Assembly (NCBI GenBank): GCA_007570785.1
Contig: ML664731.1
Coordinates: 26,407-90,406 of the forward strand
Direction of reading: 5' to 3'
Origin: Antilocapra americana
Taxonomy: Eukaryota > Chordata > Mammalia > Artiodactyla > Antilocapridae
DNA: 64,000 bases
Below the pieces are notes generated by a model. The model did no database searches. It worked only from the letters and a program-made list of their open reading frames with translations, and was not told the origin of the DNA. Made by a program: the position numbers and the translations under genes. The first letter of the stretch is position 1. Each line of letters opens with the position of its first letter. Of the stretch, positions 12,850 to 24,433 are shown piece by piece.

Positions 12850-14305
12850 CAGTCTACTTTACAAGATCTGAGTCACAGAATATATCTGTTTTTGCTCATG
12901 CTAAGAATCAGCTAGAATGCATGAATCTTATTGTGCTCTCAAGTGGTTTTTGAAACATTTTTTGAAAGCTTCCATGTAAAAGGAAAGACATTGGCAGCAT
13001 TTAGAGAAAAATGTAGGATCCAAAAAATTCCTAGACATATAAAACTATTTTCAATCATCCTAAGAAAGAATTAATTTGGTCACATTGTTAGTGTTGGGTA
13101 AGTCATTCTTTGTAAAAAAAAAAAAAAAATTACACCTAAAATATATATTGGCTCAAACAAAAGAGATGTATATTTCTTGCTCAGTTACAATAAAAGGCAA
13201 ATTCTAAAAGGAAGGCAGGCAGGCAGGGATGCTGTTCCACGCAGTTCAGCAACCTGTACTGATGTGTCACTTTGTTTGTTATCTCCATATTATTCAGCCA
13301 AAAGAAGGAAAAAATGTGATGATTTTATGGTTTGAGTTTTTCTTAGAGCAGGCTTAAGAATGGCATCCATCATTTTTTTTCTCAGAGTGAGCTAGAATCC
13401 TGTCAAGATCCTGATCACAAGAACCTGAAAAATATGGGCTAGTGATGCACTCAGAAGAGAAGACCAGTTGTAGAGAAATGCTGCTGCGTCTGCTACCACA
13501 GTCAGCCAGCAGTATCTTGAAGTGTCATGGCTTAGAAGTCTATCAGAGTACCTTTCAAGAAAGCTGAAAACATTTGCTGATTTGTAATCGCTAAAGCAAA
13601 TGCTACTGATCTTATAAGTTGTATGATAAAGTGGAACAGAAATATATCTGAAGCTGAAATTTGGGACTGGATAGTAGGAACAATTCATTAGATGATCACT
13701 GCAGTATCCAGGGGAAAAAAAAAAAAATTGTCCTCTTTTGCATTTACCCAAGCAAAGGCCAGAAAGTCTTCTCTGAAAACCTAACATGACTGCTTGACTG
13801 ATAATTCAGCATTTCCATGTACTATTCATCAGTTGTATAAGAAAAAAAAGATGTGCAAATGATCATTTAATGATGCGGCTTCAAAGGGGGCTAGAGGGAA
13901 AGGGAAAACTAAAATCATTAGACTCCCAAGATCATAATTATAGACCTGATTTTTAAGCAAGGAATTTTCCAGACTTGAAAAAGATTTTTAAAAATCTTAG
14001 TATGAAAGAAACTAAATAAGAAAGGATAAATATCACTAATTTCTTTTTTTACCTCAAATATTCCTTTATAGAATTAAATCTTAAACATTATTAAAGTATA
14101 TAAAATAGTCTATTAAATTTGACTGCTTTATATAGCTTTATATATCTATAGAGTATGACTGAGAAATTGCACTTTAAAATCCTGATGGAAGGGTTGTAAA
14201 CTATTTCCACCAGTTCCTCCTTCCTTTTATGTTCAGGGACCAATTATTTCTCAAAAGAGAGCTGAGACTTGCAGTAGACACAACTCTGTTAAACTTGGTA
14301 TGGGG
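12850..14305. other. Unique or very old sequence
   Basis: Poly(A) runs lie near 13114-13129 and 13714-13727, and there is a short GGCA tandem at about 13214-13229. The region 13130-13500 may be an ancient repeat that I cannot assign. The 131-codon minus-strand ORF at 13392-13787 has no recognisable domain and no supporting context. Confidence 0.45.
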
Positions 14306-14309
14306 AAAC

Positions 14310-14760
14310 TGTATCAGTCAAGATTCTATTAAAAGCAAGTGACATGCAAAAGGAGTAAGAAGGATTTTATGATTATGCTGTTTATTAATGTGGGCATGTG
14401 TGTGTGTAGGTAGGGCTAGGGAAGAGGGGAATGGGCTGGTAACAGTGAGGAGGGGAAAGGGGAGACAGAGAGGTTTACATGACCTACTCAAAGCTGCTGT
14501 TGTAAGACAGGGGCTTCCCAACTAGAGGACGCAGTTGCTGTCCACCCCTGCATTGTGGGGGAGGGGGCACAAACAGCTCAGCCTCTCTCTGCCATCTCAC
14601 GCTGGTTTCCTGCCCATATAGCCTTCCGTTGGTCAATCCAACCCAAAAGCCAGAGAGCCAGGTAGCCTGATGATGAATTCAGTCTTCTGGAGCAAGGTGT
14701 AAGGTGGAGGATTGTGGAAAATATACCAAAGAGGACAAACAGAATTTTCAGAACATTTGT
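14310..14760. repeat. Probable ancient repeat, unassigned
   Basis: 'gtatcagtcaagattctatt', a G-rich middle with a short TG run at 14399-14408, and 'ccgttggtcaatccaaccca' followed by 'aaagccagagagccagg' have the look of an old mammalian LTR-type repeat. I cannot name the family. Confidence 0.35.
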
Positions 14761-17200
14761 GTGAGAGAGATTAATAGTGTAGATATTAAAGCAAACTCAT
14801 TTATATATTCCTGAAATCTATATTTTGTTCAATGAGAAGTATGTGAAGTTATTTTCTTTGAACAGAAATTTGAAAATTTCAAAGAGAAAGGATTGAATCT
14901 GTAGAAGATCTCCTTATCAAAGATAAATAAGGGTTCTGAAGTGTGATTTTTGAGCCATTGCCTGATCTTGATGTAACAGAACAGCATAGGAGATGCCAAG
15001 ACCGAGAGCCAAGAGGCCTGGTGAGACATGAGTCTGTTGGTACTCCGTGTTCACTGAGGGAAAGAGGGAAGAAGAAGAGTCAGAATGAGGACCTAGAAGA
15101 GGACTAATGTTCAAGTCTGGCAGAAAGAATTCGCAGAATAATGGTCAAGGTACCCAGACTGATGATCAGGGTCTAGATTTTCTATCCCTGCAGCACGATC
15201 ACTTGAAGATTAATTGGCATCAGTCTGGTTGGGAACGGCCATAACTGAGGATTATACACACGCACATGTTCAGAGGAGAAAATTGGTGATGGATCAAGCA
15301 AAGAAGATGGGAGATTTTAGCAGGCAGGCAGAGCTCAGAGGAATCTGGCAAAGGGCAGTGATGAAGGAGGTCTATAACATTGCTGATTGACCATAGAGAA
15401 GTCCATCACAGTGGCTTGATTAATATCATACAGATGGTAGATGCATGAGTAGAAAGTCAGTTGCAGATCTTTTTGTCTCAAATAAAAATTCTTTCTGTTG
15501 TAACATATGGCCTACAGCAAAGAAGAAATAAAGATATCATCAATTAAAATCAGCCATTTTTAACAAGTCTGGAAGTTTTTCCTAGCAACCGAATCTTTAT
15601 CTTTCAACCAAAGCAACAATGTATTTGTAGTGTACAGTTGTACAGAGAGGGATACAATTATAGTAGGTCACATCTCCTTGCAAAGTTAAACACTTTGATG
15701 ATAGACACAGACGTTTGGTCTTTAAGATGTCTATCTTGCATTAGATTTGTGAGCTAGGTGTTTTTATACTTTAAGGGAAAATTTTGTATATTCTAGATAA
15801 TTGTTTATCACATCTGAAGCTATTTTTTCCCCAGTAAATCCCTAATAAATTTCTTAACAGATAAACGAATTTACTGGGCCTATTTCTCATATATTTTTGT
15901 ATCATCAGCAAGTTTTGTGGGAGTCACTTATTTTTACTTTTATAGTGAAAATTGAATAAAATATTTACATATTTTAATTTAAAAACAAAATACTTTGGTT
16001 GAAAGGCTCTACTGTAAAGTTAAATGATGTATAATTTGCAGTGTATTTGAGCCTTTGTTTCCCCTTCGAAAAATCTGGGATACTGTTAGCTGTTTCGCTT
16101 GATTGTTTTCTAGTCCATAAAGTATCTGAAAGCGTTTCGCAATTTGGGGGGGTTTTAGGAAGGCATGATTCTTTCCTAAATGTCATTTGCCAGCTATGCC
16201 TCAAAGAATATAATGATAATCAGACCCCTTTTTTAAAATATTGTATATTCCAGGACTTTGTCCTATAGGTATGATGATGTCACTGGAAAGCTTGAATGCT
16301 TTGATAAAATTTGTTATGGTTGATATAAACTAAAAACTAATGCCTTGTGCATGCCTGGAGACTCCAATAACCTCCTTTTTAAGTAATACAATATTACTTA
16401 AATTGATCACAGAAGAAAATATGCCAGAGTACAGGGAATCCCAAGACAGTGCTCCTTTATCCCTGTTGATCACGATCATATGATTCATTTTATCTTTTAG
16501 TTCACCTACACACATTTACCAGTACTAAAAGTAGTACAGAAAACACATAAAATCTGGATATTTATAATGCATCTAATATCCAAGGGTTCCTAGTCACATT
16601 ACTTTTTGTTAGTTGGTGCTTATTTGTGCAACAGTGCTAGGCCAGTGTATCAGAGCAGTTAGTAATTTTCAACCTCTGCTCTGGCCACACCTAGTGTTTT
16701 GAGACTGAATCATACTATGTAATCAATCCTATTGATTAAATCAGCATAATACATGTCTCTTCCAAGCGATTATAGCTTTAACAAGTCAAGAAAAAGCCCT
16801 TTTCCTGTCTCTTTATAATTTTATGAGTTCATTTATTTATTATATCATTGTAGCATTTTTAATTTTTCCTATGCGGTATTTTTTCAATGAAACAAATACT
16901 TACTCAAAATATAAACATGTGAACAATTGCTTTTTTGTTGTTACTTATATGCTCTCTTATGATGGAAACCTGGATGTTTTGTGTTTTTCTTCAGAACCAT
17001 CCTGGATTTTATTGAAAGTCCAAATCAAGTCCATGTACATTTTCTTCCATATTTTTATAACAGTAGAATTGGTTTATTACTAAATTGGATAAGGTCACAT
17101 TATTTACTTTTATATAAACACTTTATTATTCTAAAATCTCCATGTAATCATTTGGAAAAAAGCTTTATCAATTTCATGTCCCTACAATGTAATTAATTTC
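14761..17200. other. Unique AT-rich sequence
   Basis: No gene or clear transposon is visible over 2.4 kb. Several 61-86 codon ORFs on both strands overlap one another and show no conserved features. Confidence 0.55.
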
Positions 17201-17204
17201 CCCT

Positions 17205-17295
17205 TGAGAAATTGTAGCCCAGGGAGGTTGAATGACTAATTCTAGATCAAACAGTAAGTCAAGAAAAGTGTCAGAACTAAAATTGTGTCTTCTAG
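17205..17295 (-). mobile_element. MIR SINE fragment
   Basis: 'ttgtagcccagggaggttga' then 'atgactaattctagatcaaa' matches the antisense MIR core around the 'gcccagagaggttaagtaac' block. The fragment is short and old. Confidence 0.6.
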
Positions 17296-17464
17296 CTGTC
17301 ATCCAAGTGTCATATTCCAGCTCCCTACCCTAATTCAGAGCTAACTGATACTTATGTGTACACATAGTAGATGATGGTGATATAATCACTATTTATGTAC
17401 AGGACCTGGTCCCTGCAAAATCAGTAGAGTGCCTTGAAAGAGGGACTGTTTGTAGAATTGCAAG

Positions 17465-17700
17465 AAATGTATGGACTCTGGAGCCAGCCTTACATTCAAA
17501 TCTCAGTTGTGCCTTTAGTCACTATAGGACTTCAGCAATTTATTCCTTAATCTTCCTGTGGTTTAGTTTCCTAAAACTGAAAATGAAATAATAATAGCAC
17601 TGATTCAAGAGTTTTACATAAAGATTATTTCATGCAACTGCCTGGAAAATAATAGAAAGGCTCTATTAAAATGGTGTCTGACAAATAGCTACTGTTATTG
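17465..17700 (+). mobile_element. MIR SINE
   Basis: Sense MIR, close to full length. 'tggactctggagccagcctt' is followed by 'acattcaaatctcagttgtg', then 'cctgtggtttagtttcctaa', 'atgaaataataatagcactg' and 'ctattaaaatggtgtctgac'. Order and spacing are canonical. Confidence 0.82.
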
Positions 17701-17975
17701 CTATGGCCATCCAGTTTCACATATACAGTGACAAAATTAAAGCTTCGATTAAATATTATAGATATAAATGAGGATTTAAAATAAGATTTTTTTCAAAATT
17801 TTCTGTGAGGCAAAATACTGAGTTGCAAGATTTAATTCTAAAGTAGGAATAACCTTAATCATATTTTATATTGACTGACACTGTGTTAAGAATTGATATT
17901 TGAAGGTGCTGTGCAATTTTTTAAAGTTTCTTTTTTTGAAGTAAAGTTGATTTACAATGTGTCAATTTTTGCTAT

Positions 17976-18170
17976 GGGCTTCCCTGGTGGCTCAGATGGT
18001 AAAGAATCTGCCTCAGTGCAGGAGAGCTAGGTTTGATCCTTGTATTGGGAAGGTCTTCTGGAGAAGGGAATGGCTACCCACTCCAATATTCTTGCCTGGA
18101 AAATCCCAGGGACAGAGGAGCCTGATGGGCTACAGTCTGTGGGGTCACAGAGGTGGACATGACTGAGTGA
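17976..18170 (+). mobile_element. Bov-tA SINE nested in L1
   Basis: It begins 'gggcttccctggtggctcag' and ends 'gacatgactgagtga'. The tRNA-Glu head and BovA body are both complete, with 'ctacccactccaatattctt' in the middle. The flanks, 'atttttgctat' on the left and 'atttctgttac' on the right, are both in L1 sequence and look like a decayed target duplication. Because it interrupts L1, it is younger than the L1. Confidence 0.92.
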
Positions 18171-18234
18171 TTTCTGTTACACAGCCGAGTGCTTCAGTTA
18201 TATATATACACATACATACATATATACTTTTTCA

Positions 18235-18244
18235 TATTATTTTC
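18235..18244. repeat. TSD of RPL3 pseudogene, left copy
   Basis: TATTATTTTC, identical to 19503-19512. In L1 consensus this stretch occurs once, so the second copy was made by the insertion. Confidence 0.9.
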
Positions 18245-19502
18245 TTTTTTCCCCCCACTGGGAAATTATTTTATTGAGATTCTACCAGCTGTACAATCTG
18301 TTCTATTAGGCCCCTTCTTCCTTTGTAATTCAGTCCTTCTCAAGTGGTCCCATGAAGGCTTTCTTTTCCTCCATTGTCTGGAAGCGGCCATGGCCAAATT
18401 TGGAGGTGGTGTCAATAAACTTGAGTTGGATCTCCAGGACTTTCCGAGTGAGCATTTGCTTCTTGGTTCCCACCACACGGCCTTTGAGCATGATAAACTC
18501 ATTGGCCACTTCATCGTAGTGGATAAAGCCACCTGGAGGGTTGATGCTCTCGTCAGACAGATGATAATCAGTAGAGGCATTGTTCTTGATCAGTTTGCCA
18601 TCCTTGATGAGGTAGCCCTGGCCAATCTTGTAGATCTTCTTGTTGACCTCAGTGCAGTGATGGTATCCTTTCTGCCCAGCCCAAGCCACAGAGAAGGCCA
18701 CCTGGGCAGGATGCCACACCCCAATACAGGCAACCTTGCACAACCCTCAATGGGTCTTATGGGGCAGCTTTTTAGTGTGCCAACGGCAGGTGACCCCTTT
18801 GTAGTCTTTGCCCTTTGTCACCCCAATGACCTCAGTCATCTTATCCTGGCCAAACACTTGGTTGACAGGGACCTGCTGCTCTAGCCTCTCACGGGCCCAG
18901 TCCAGGGACTCAACCACAGTACCTCCATTCCCCTGAATCTCCACGAGGTTGGTCTTCTTCTGGCAAAGAGGAAGCAGGAGCATCTGGGTGTGGGCAATGA
19001 CACGGATGACCTGGCAGTATTCAGGCTACTGAAGCCCCTCTCAAGTTGTTTCTTGCCATCTATGTCCTGCCACTTCTTTCAGTATTTGGTGAAAGCCTTT
19101 TTCTTAGATTTATGCCAATTATTATAGAAGCTCCTTTTGCACTCATTGCTGATATGCTCAGGAAAGATGGTCTTAAGGGTCCAGAGGCCTCGAGGTGTTT
19201 CTGCATAGCCCACAGTCAACATGGCGTGGGGTCTCCATGATGGTCACAGCCTCCACAGCTTCCTTCTTGTTCACCTTGGACCCTGGCCCACTGACCTCCC
19301 TCTCAACGTGAGTCATGCCAGCCTTGTAGCCAAGGAAGGCGGTGAGGTGCAGGAGCTTTTAAAGTCATCCTTGGGGAAGTTCCTCACCTTCCTGCAGTGC
19401 CAGCTGCTGCGCTTCTGAGGCAGGACACCCAGGGACCTGTGCCTGGGAGCAGAGACCTTCCTGTGAGGCATCCTGCCCATCGGAAGCTGCCGGTAGAGCT
19501 TG

Positions 19503-19512
19503 TATTATTTTC
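19503..19512. repeat. TSD of RPL3 pseudogene, right copy
   Basis: TATTATTTTC, directly followed by the continuing L1 sequence 'cattatggtttatcac'. Confidence 0.9.
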
Positions 19513-19994
19513 CATTATGGTTTATCACAGAATATTCAGTAGAGTTCCCTGTGCTGTATAGTAGGACATTGTCGTTTATCCATTCTATATATAGTACTTT
19601 ATATCTGCTAATCCCAAACTCCCAATATACCCCTCCTCTACCCCCAACCCCTCATAACCACAAGTTTATTCTCTGTTTCTGTGAGTCTATTTCACAGATA
19701 AATTCATTTGTGTCATATTTTAGATTCCACATGTGTTATATGGCATGTGTCTTTCTGATTTATTTTGCTCTGTATGATAATCTCTATGTCCATCCATGTT
19801 GCTTCAAATGGCATTATTTCATTCATTTTTATGACTGAGCTGTATTCCACTGTGTATATGTACCACATCATCTTTATCCATTCATCTGTCAAAGTGCACT
19901 TACATTTTGTCTGTGTCTTGGCTATTGTGAATAGTGCTGCTGTGACTCTAGGAGGGCATGTATCATTTTGAGTTAGAATATTTTCCAGGAGTGG

Positions 19995-20347
19995 GCAAAA
20001 AATGTATTTTTTAAATTATGAAAGTATGATAATACATTTATAGGACACTTGGAAAACAGAATCAGGTTACATATAGTTCTATTATACATTAAATTTTAAG
20101 TAGATAAAATAAGATTTTTTAGTTGGAGTTTGAATATCAAACTCACACAAATTAATAGAATTAATATATAGAGAAGTAGAAGGATATAGTAGACTTGAAA
20201 AATACTGTTACTCAATTCAACATAATTAAGATTTATATAATTTTCACACAAGAGTAGAATTTTCACACAAATTCTATTCAACATTCCATGGATTATCAAC
20301 TTGGAGACACTAGAACGTATCCAGGGACATAAAACAAGGTGCAAAAA
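19995..20347 (+). mobile_element. Foreign ~346-bp segment inside L1, probably L1M 5' region
   Basis: L1 is continuous up to 'ccaggagtggg' and resumes at about 20347. The sequence between is unrelated to that part of L1. GCAAAAA occurs at both borders (19995-20001 and 20341-20347). Read on the minus strand, it starts 'accttgttttatgtccctgg' and continues 'gttgataatccatggaatgt'. I associate this with the antisense of the 5' region of old L1M elements, so the inserted L1M would be in plus orientation. There is no poly(A) tail. The match is from memory and needs a search. Confidence 0.5.
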
Positions 20348-21600
20348 TTTCATATTCTAAAGGTATTTCTAGTATTTTGAGAAACTTCCATACTGTTTTC
20401 TGTAGTGGCTACATCAGTTTATATTCCCACCAACAGTGTAAGAGTGTTCTGTTTTCTCCACACCCTCCCCATCATTTTTTGTTCATAGATTTTTTTTTTT
20501 GATGGTTGCTATTCTGACTGCTATGATGTGATACCTCATAGTATTTTTGTTTTGCATTTATCTAATAATTAGCAATGTTGACCATTTTTTCATGTGCCTG
20601 TTAGCCATCTGTATGTCTTCTTTGAAGAAATGTTTACTTATATCTTCTACCCATTTTTCGATTGGGTTTTTTTGTTGTTGTTGTTGCTGTTGAGCTGCAT
20701 GAGCTGCTAGTATATTTGGAGATTAATCCCTTGTTGGTCACATCATTGGCAAATATTTTCTCCTATTCTGTGGGTTTTATTTTTCATTTTGTTTAAGCTT
20801 TTGTTTAGTAAGGCCCTATCTGTTTATTTATTTATTTTTCTTTTATTACTATTGCCTTGGGAGATTGACCTAAGAAAACACTGCTACAGTTTATGTCAGA
20901 ATGTTTTGCTTGTATCCTCCTCTAGGAGTTTTACAGTATAATTTTATGCTTAAGTCTTTAAGCTGTTTGAATTTATTTTTGAGTATAATGTGAGAGTATG
21001 TTCTAACTTTTTTGCTTCACATACTGCTGTCTAACTCACCCAACATCATTTGCTGAAGAGACTGTCTTTTTTTCCATTATATATTCTTTCCTATTTTGTC
21101 AAAGATTAATTGACTCTAGGTGTGTGGGCTTATTTCTAGACTCTGCATTCTGTTCCATTGATCCATATGTCTGTTTTGGGGCCAGTACCATGCTGTTTTG
21201 ATTACAGTTGCTTTGAAGTATTTTCTGAAGTCTGGGAAGATTTTGCTTTCAGTTTTGTGCCTTTTCCTCAGGGTTGCTTTGGCAATTCTGGTTCTTTTAT
21301 GGTTGCATATAAATTTGGGGATTATTTGTTTTAGTTCTGTGAAATAGGTAATTTGAGAGATCTCAATAAATCTGTAGATTGTTTTGGGTAGTGTGGCCCT
21401 TTTAACAATATTATTCCCAGTTTAAGAGCATGGGCTATTATTCCATTTCTTCAAATAATTTTCAGTTTCTTTATTAATGATTCATAGTTCTCAGTGTATA
21501 AGTCTTCCACTTCCTTGGTCAAGTTTATTCATAACTATTTTATGATGCAATTTAGATTTTTTTTTTCATTCTCTCTCTGATATTTGAGTGTTAGTGTAAA

Positions 21601-22331
21601 GAAATGCAGCCGATTTGTATATGTTAATCTTGATGATACACAATTTTCTGCTGATCATTATTTCTCTTTCTCCCTTTTATCTTTCAAGTCTGAAACCTGG
21701 AGATAAAAGTATGCTTGGTACTGTTTTAAGATTTAATTTAAATAAGATTTGAGTGTCAGAAAAAAAATTAGAAAGCAAAGCTTTAAATAGCTTCTTCAGC
21801 TAAAAACTATGAGAACTCATGTGAAATTGCACCTTCTGAAATTTTGTCCAGTGGGCAATGTTGCCTTCCCTAAAAACACACGAAGTGAATCTCCAAGGAG
21901 AAAGTACATTTGCTTTTACTGCTGGAATGTTGAGTTTATGAGTCAAATGGAGTCACTCAGCAAAAATAAACAGCAGCATAATGATGATTACAAACAGCCT
22001 TATGTTTGTGTACCTCTGCCTTGCTGCAGCTCAAGGCCTTTCACAGACTGTCTTTCCAATCTCCTTCATATGTCTGCCAAAGACAGAAGCAGATAAGGAC
22101 TAACTTAGAAGTTTGCATGTGAATAAATCACTGACATAAACCGATGACTAATTTATTTTAAGCTACATTTCAAATCAATGCCAAACCTCAAAAAAAATCC
22201 TGACATTCTGAGTTTCAGTTTTACTACCTTGAACACAAGGGAAATGCTTTCCTTTTCTAGCTATTTCTTAAGTTCAGCATTGTTAGAGGGAGGCTAGAAG
22301 GCAGACTGCATGGTGGTGTGATGTTTGGTCA
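21601..22331. other. Unique sequence, candidate conserved non-coding
   Basis: No repeat is recognisable. The stretch 21790-22110 has mixed composition and is less AT-biased. A 95-codon plus-strand ORF at 21809-22096 lies in it but has no recognisable domain, so I do not call it a gene. Confidence 0.4.
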
Positions 22332-22912
22332 TATCTGCATCAGTTCAGTTCAATTCAATTGCTCAGTTGTGTCTGACTCTTTGCGACCCCATGGACCACA
22401 ACACGCCAGGCCTTCCTGTCCATCACCAACTCCCAGAGTTTACCCAAACTCATGTCTATTGAGTTGGTGATGCCAACCAACCATCTCATCCTCTGTTTTC
22501 CTCTTCTCCTCCTGCTGTCAATCTTTCCCAGCATCAGGGTCTTTTCAAATGAGTCAGCTCTTCGCATCAGGTGGCCAAAGTATTGAAGTTTCAGCTTCAA
22601 AATCAGTCCTAACGATGAACACCCAAGACTGATCTCCTTTCGGATAGACTGGTTGGATCTCCTTGCAGTCCAAGGCACTCTCAAGAGTCTTCTCCAACAC
22701 CACAGTTCAAAAGCAGCAATTCTTCGGCACTCACCTTTCTTTATAGTCCAACTCTCACATCCATACATGACCACTGGAAAAACCATAGCCTTGACTAGAC
22801 GGACCTTTGTTGGCAAAGTAATGTCTCTGCTTTTTAATATGCTGTCTAGGTTGGTCATAACTTTCCTTCCAAGAAGTATGCATCTTTTAATTTCAGGGCT
22901 GCTTATCTCCAT
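22332..22912 (-). mobile_element. BovB LINE, 5'-truncated, long RT reading frame kept
   Basis: Minus-strand BovB. The 3' end is at 22341 ('cagttcagttcaattcaatt') and the 5' truncation is at about 22903. TATCTGCAT at 22332-22340 and TATCTCCAT at 22904-22912 form the flanking duplication, with one mismatch. A 186-codon open frame (22355-22915, minus) runs uninterrupted through the C-terminal part of the reverse transcriptase. It includes '[18 protein letters not shown]', '[17 protein letters not shown]', '[18 protein letters not shown]' and '[17 protein letters not shown]'. There is no RT core and no endonuclease, so it is not functional. The intact frame suggests a younger copy than its neighbours. 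Confidence 0.94.
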
Positions 22913-23665
22913 CAACTCCCTGTAAAACCACCCTAATGCAAAGTGAAGGTACCCTTCATTTCTTCACAAGGTATAGAGCATCAGGAACATTTTTCCAAAA
23001 TGGCTTATTTGACTCAGCAGCTTCATGAAATATGTTCATTTTATTTTAAATTCCCTCTAGCCTACAAAAGAAAAGGAATTAACAGAGATTAAGACTGATT
23101 GAAGACCTCCTTATTGAACTCTCAGATTTTACACATTGGATCAGTCTGGTGATATTACTTGCTAAAGCTCACACCTTGAGAATTTATTTTAGGGCACTTT
23201 CAGTCATACAGAGCCTTATGCTTTTGCTCTTCTCAGCCTTTCAGAGGAGTGTGCTTCTCTATGCAGCTGTCATTCTTTTTTTTCCTCATTCTTTGACTTG
23301 TTCCTCTCATTTTCTCTTTTAGTCTTTATATAAATATCTCCTCAAGTAGTAACCTAGAGAATATTTGGAAAATCACCAAAGAACTTGAAATTCCTCAAAA
23401 TTACCTCCTGATCACATCTGTCCTGGGAGCCCATCTGATCCTCTTCCTGAAGGTCTGTGGGGAAATAATGGCTTATATCTCAGATTAAAAACATTTGTTT
23501 TAATTTAACAAATGCAATGTTGTTAATCCTTCTTCAAGCATAAAATATTCCCAACCTTTGATATCTTCGCTGTCCCCAAACTGTCAAGCTGATCATAAAC
23601 AGCATCTCTTCCCCCTAAGTGACAGTAAGACATAGGATGTTACAGAAACTGAAATAGCAAGGTTG
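22913..23665. other. Unique sequence
   Basis: No gene or repeat is recognised. There is a T-rich run near 23277-23284. Confidence 0.55.
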
Positions 23666-23818
23666 CACTGTGTGTGCTAAGTCACTTCACTCTTTGACCC
23701 CGTGGACTCTAGCCCATAAGACTCCGTCTGTGGAATTTTCCTGAAAAGAATAGTGGAGTGAGTTGCAATTTCCTTCTCTAGGGAATCTTCCTAAGGGGTC
23801 TTCCCTTCCCTACTGAGG
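23666..23818 (-). mobile_element. Bov-tA SINE, decayed
   Basis: Antisense SINE with internal deletions. 'tgctaagtcacttcactctt' is followed by 'tgaccccgtggactctagcc', then 'tagtggagtgagttgcaatt' and 'tccttctctagggaatcttc'. It ends near 'cttccctactgaggg'. The tRNA head (right side) is incomplete. Confidence 0.75.
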
Positions 23819-24433
23819 GCTGTGAAAACAATAGCTATAAACTGAAAGAAATTCAAGTAGGAAAGGTAAATCTGATTGACTTTTCCATAATTTCCACTTT
23901 CTTTTCATACTTATAAGATGATCATTCACTTCCTCTTTAATAGTATTCACTCAGAAAAGTGCTACTCACCCTGTGGTATCCAAAAGGATTATACTGTTTT
24001 TTCTAAAACTTGGAGTTTTTTTTTTGTTTGTTTGTTTTGTATTATAGGTGAGATAATGATAGCTCTTCTACTCTGTTATATCTGTACTCTGTTCAGTAAC
24101 CTGTGCCTGGGATGCCATGACATTGTAGATGAGAAGCACACAACGCAAAATTTTGTTCCAGAACTTCCTCATATGTCTACCCTTGGGAGCCAGGATTCTT
24201 TCCAGATAGGATAATTAGTGCCAGAGGAGCAAATTCATTATCCTAGTGCTGAGTATGAATTGCACTGACTGTATCATCACAAGGATTCTTTAACAAAATA
24301 GTTATCAAGCTTTCAGAGAGGAACTTGAATATATTGAGCTTCTCCCAGGGATATCCAATGACTGTGGCTTCCCACTGCTTTATTAGCCAGCAAATGTATT
24401 GATATTACTAAGAATAAATTTTATGCTTTGAAT
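23819..24433. other. Unique sequence
   Basis: No gene is recognised. The 98-codon plus-strand ORF at 23918-24214 spans a T/GTTT simple run at 24016-24037 and has no recognisable features. Confidence 0.5.

Larger units (their letters stand above)
18235..19512 (-). pseudogene. RPL3P: RPL3 processed pseudogene
   Basis: A full-length, intronless, minus-strand copy of the mRNA for 60S ribosomal protein L3 (403 residues in mammals; large subunit, near the peptidyl-transferase centre). The decayed start codon context is at 19469-19471 and the ancestral stop at 18306-18308. A 3' UTR with an AATAAA signal (antisense at about 18272-18277) leads into a poly(A) remnant (T6 at 18245-18250). Recognisable peptides include '[11 protein letters not shown]', '[18 protein letters not shown]' and '[16 protein letters not shown]'. 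This fits RPL3 rather than its muscle paralogue RPL3L, which differs in these blocks. The reading frame is dead. There is a frameshift soon after the first 35 codons (about 19350), and premature TGA codons at 19079-19081, 18747-18749 (Arg to stop) and 18330-18332. About 10-11 codons are missing before the 'LKFIDTT' block. The 10-bp direct repeat TATTATTTTC at 18235-18244 and 19503-19512 is the target-site duplication of an L1-mediated insertion. Confidence 0.96.
17915..21600 (-). mobile_element. L1 LINE (minus strand) hosting three insertions
   Basis: A single older ruminant or artiodactyl L1, read antisense from its 3' end at the left into the ORF2 C-terminal half at the right. It is split into four pieces: 17915-17975, 18171-18244, 19503-19995 and about 20347-21600. 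The consensus runs on across each gap. For example, 'aagttgatttacaatgtgtc' is followed after the SINE by 'gtgcttcagttatatatata', and 'ttccattatggtttatcaca' resumes after the pseudogene. Later landmarks are 'ccaccaacagtgtaagagtg', 'gttccattgatccatatgtc' and 'ttggtcaagtttattcataa'. No ORF2 reading frame survives. The 5' end is lost near 21600. Confidence 0.9.

Noticed and set aside
13392..13787. 131-codon minus-strand ORF
   Set aside because: No domain, poly(Phe) from a T run, no splice or promoter context; consistent with chance in unique DNA.
17976..18170. tRNA-Glu-like sequence as a tRNA gene
   Set aside because: The tRNA-like heads here and in the other SINEs are SINE promoters; none folds as an intact tRNA and all continue into BovA bodies.
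18189..18884. 231-codon plus-strand ORF
   Set aside because: It lies antisense to the RPL3 processed pseudogene, whose conserved peptides are on the minus strand.
18235..19512. RPL3 as a working gene
   Set aside because: Intronless, poly(A) remnant, target duplication, several stops and frameshifts.
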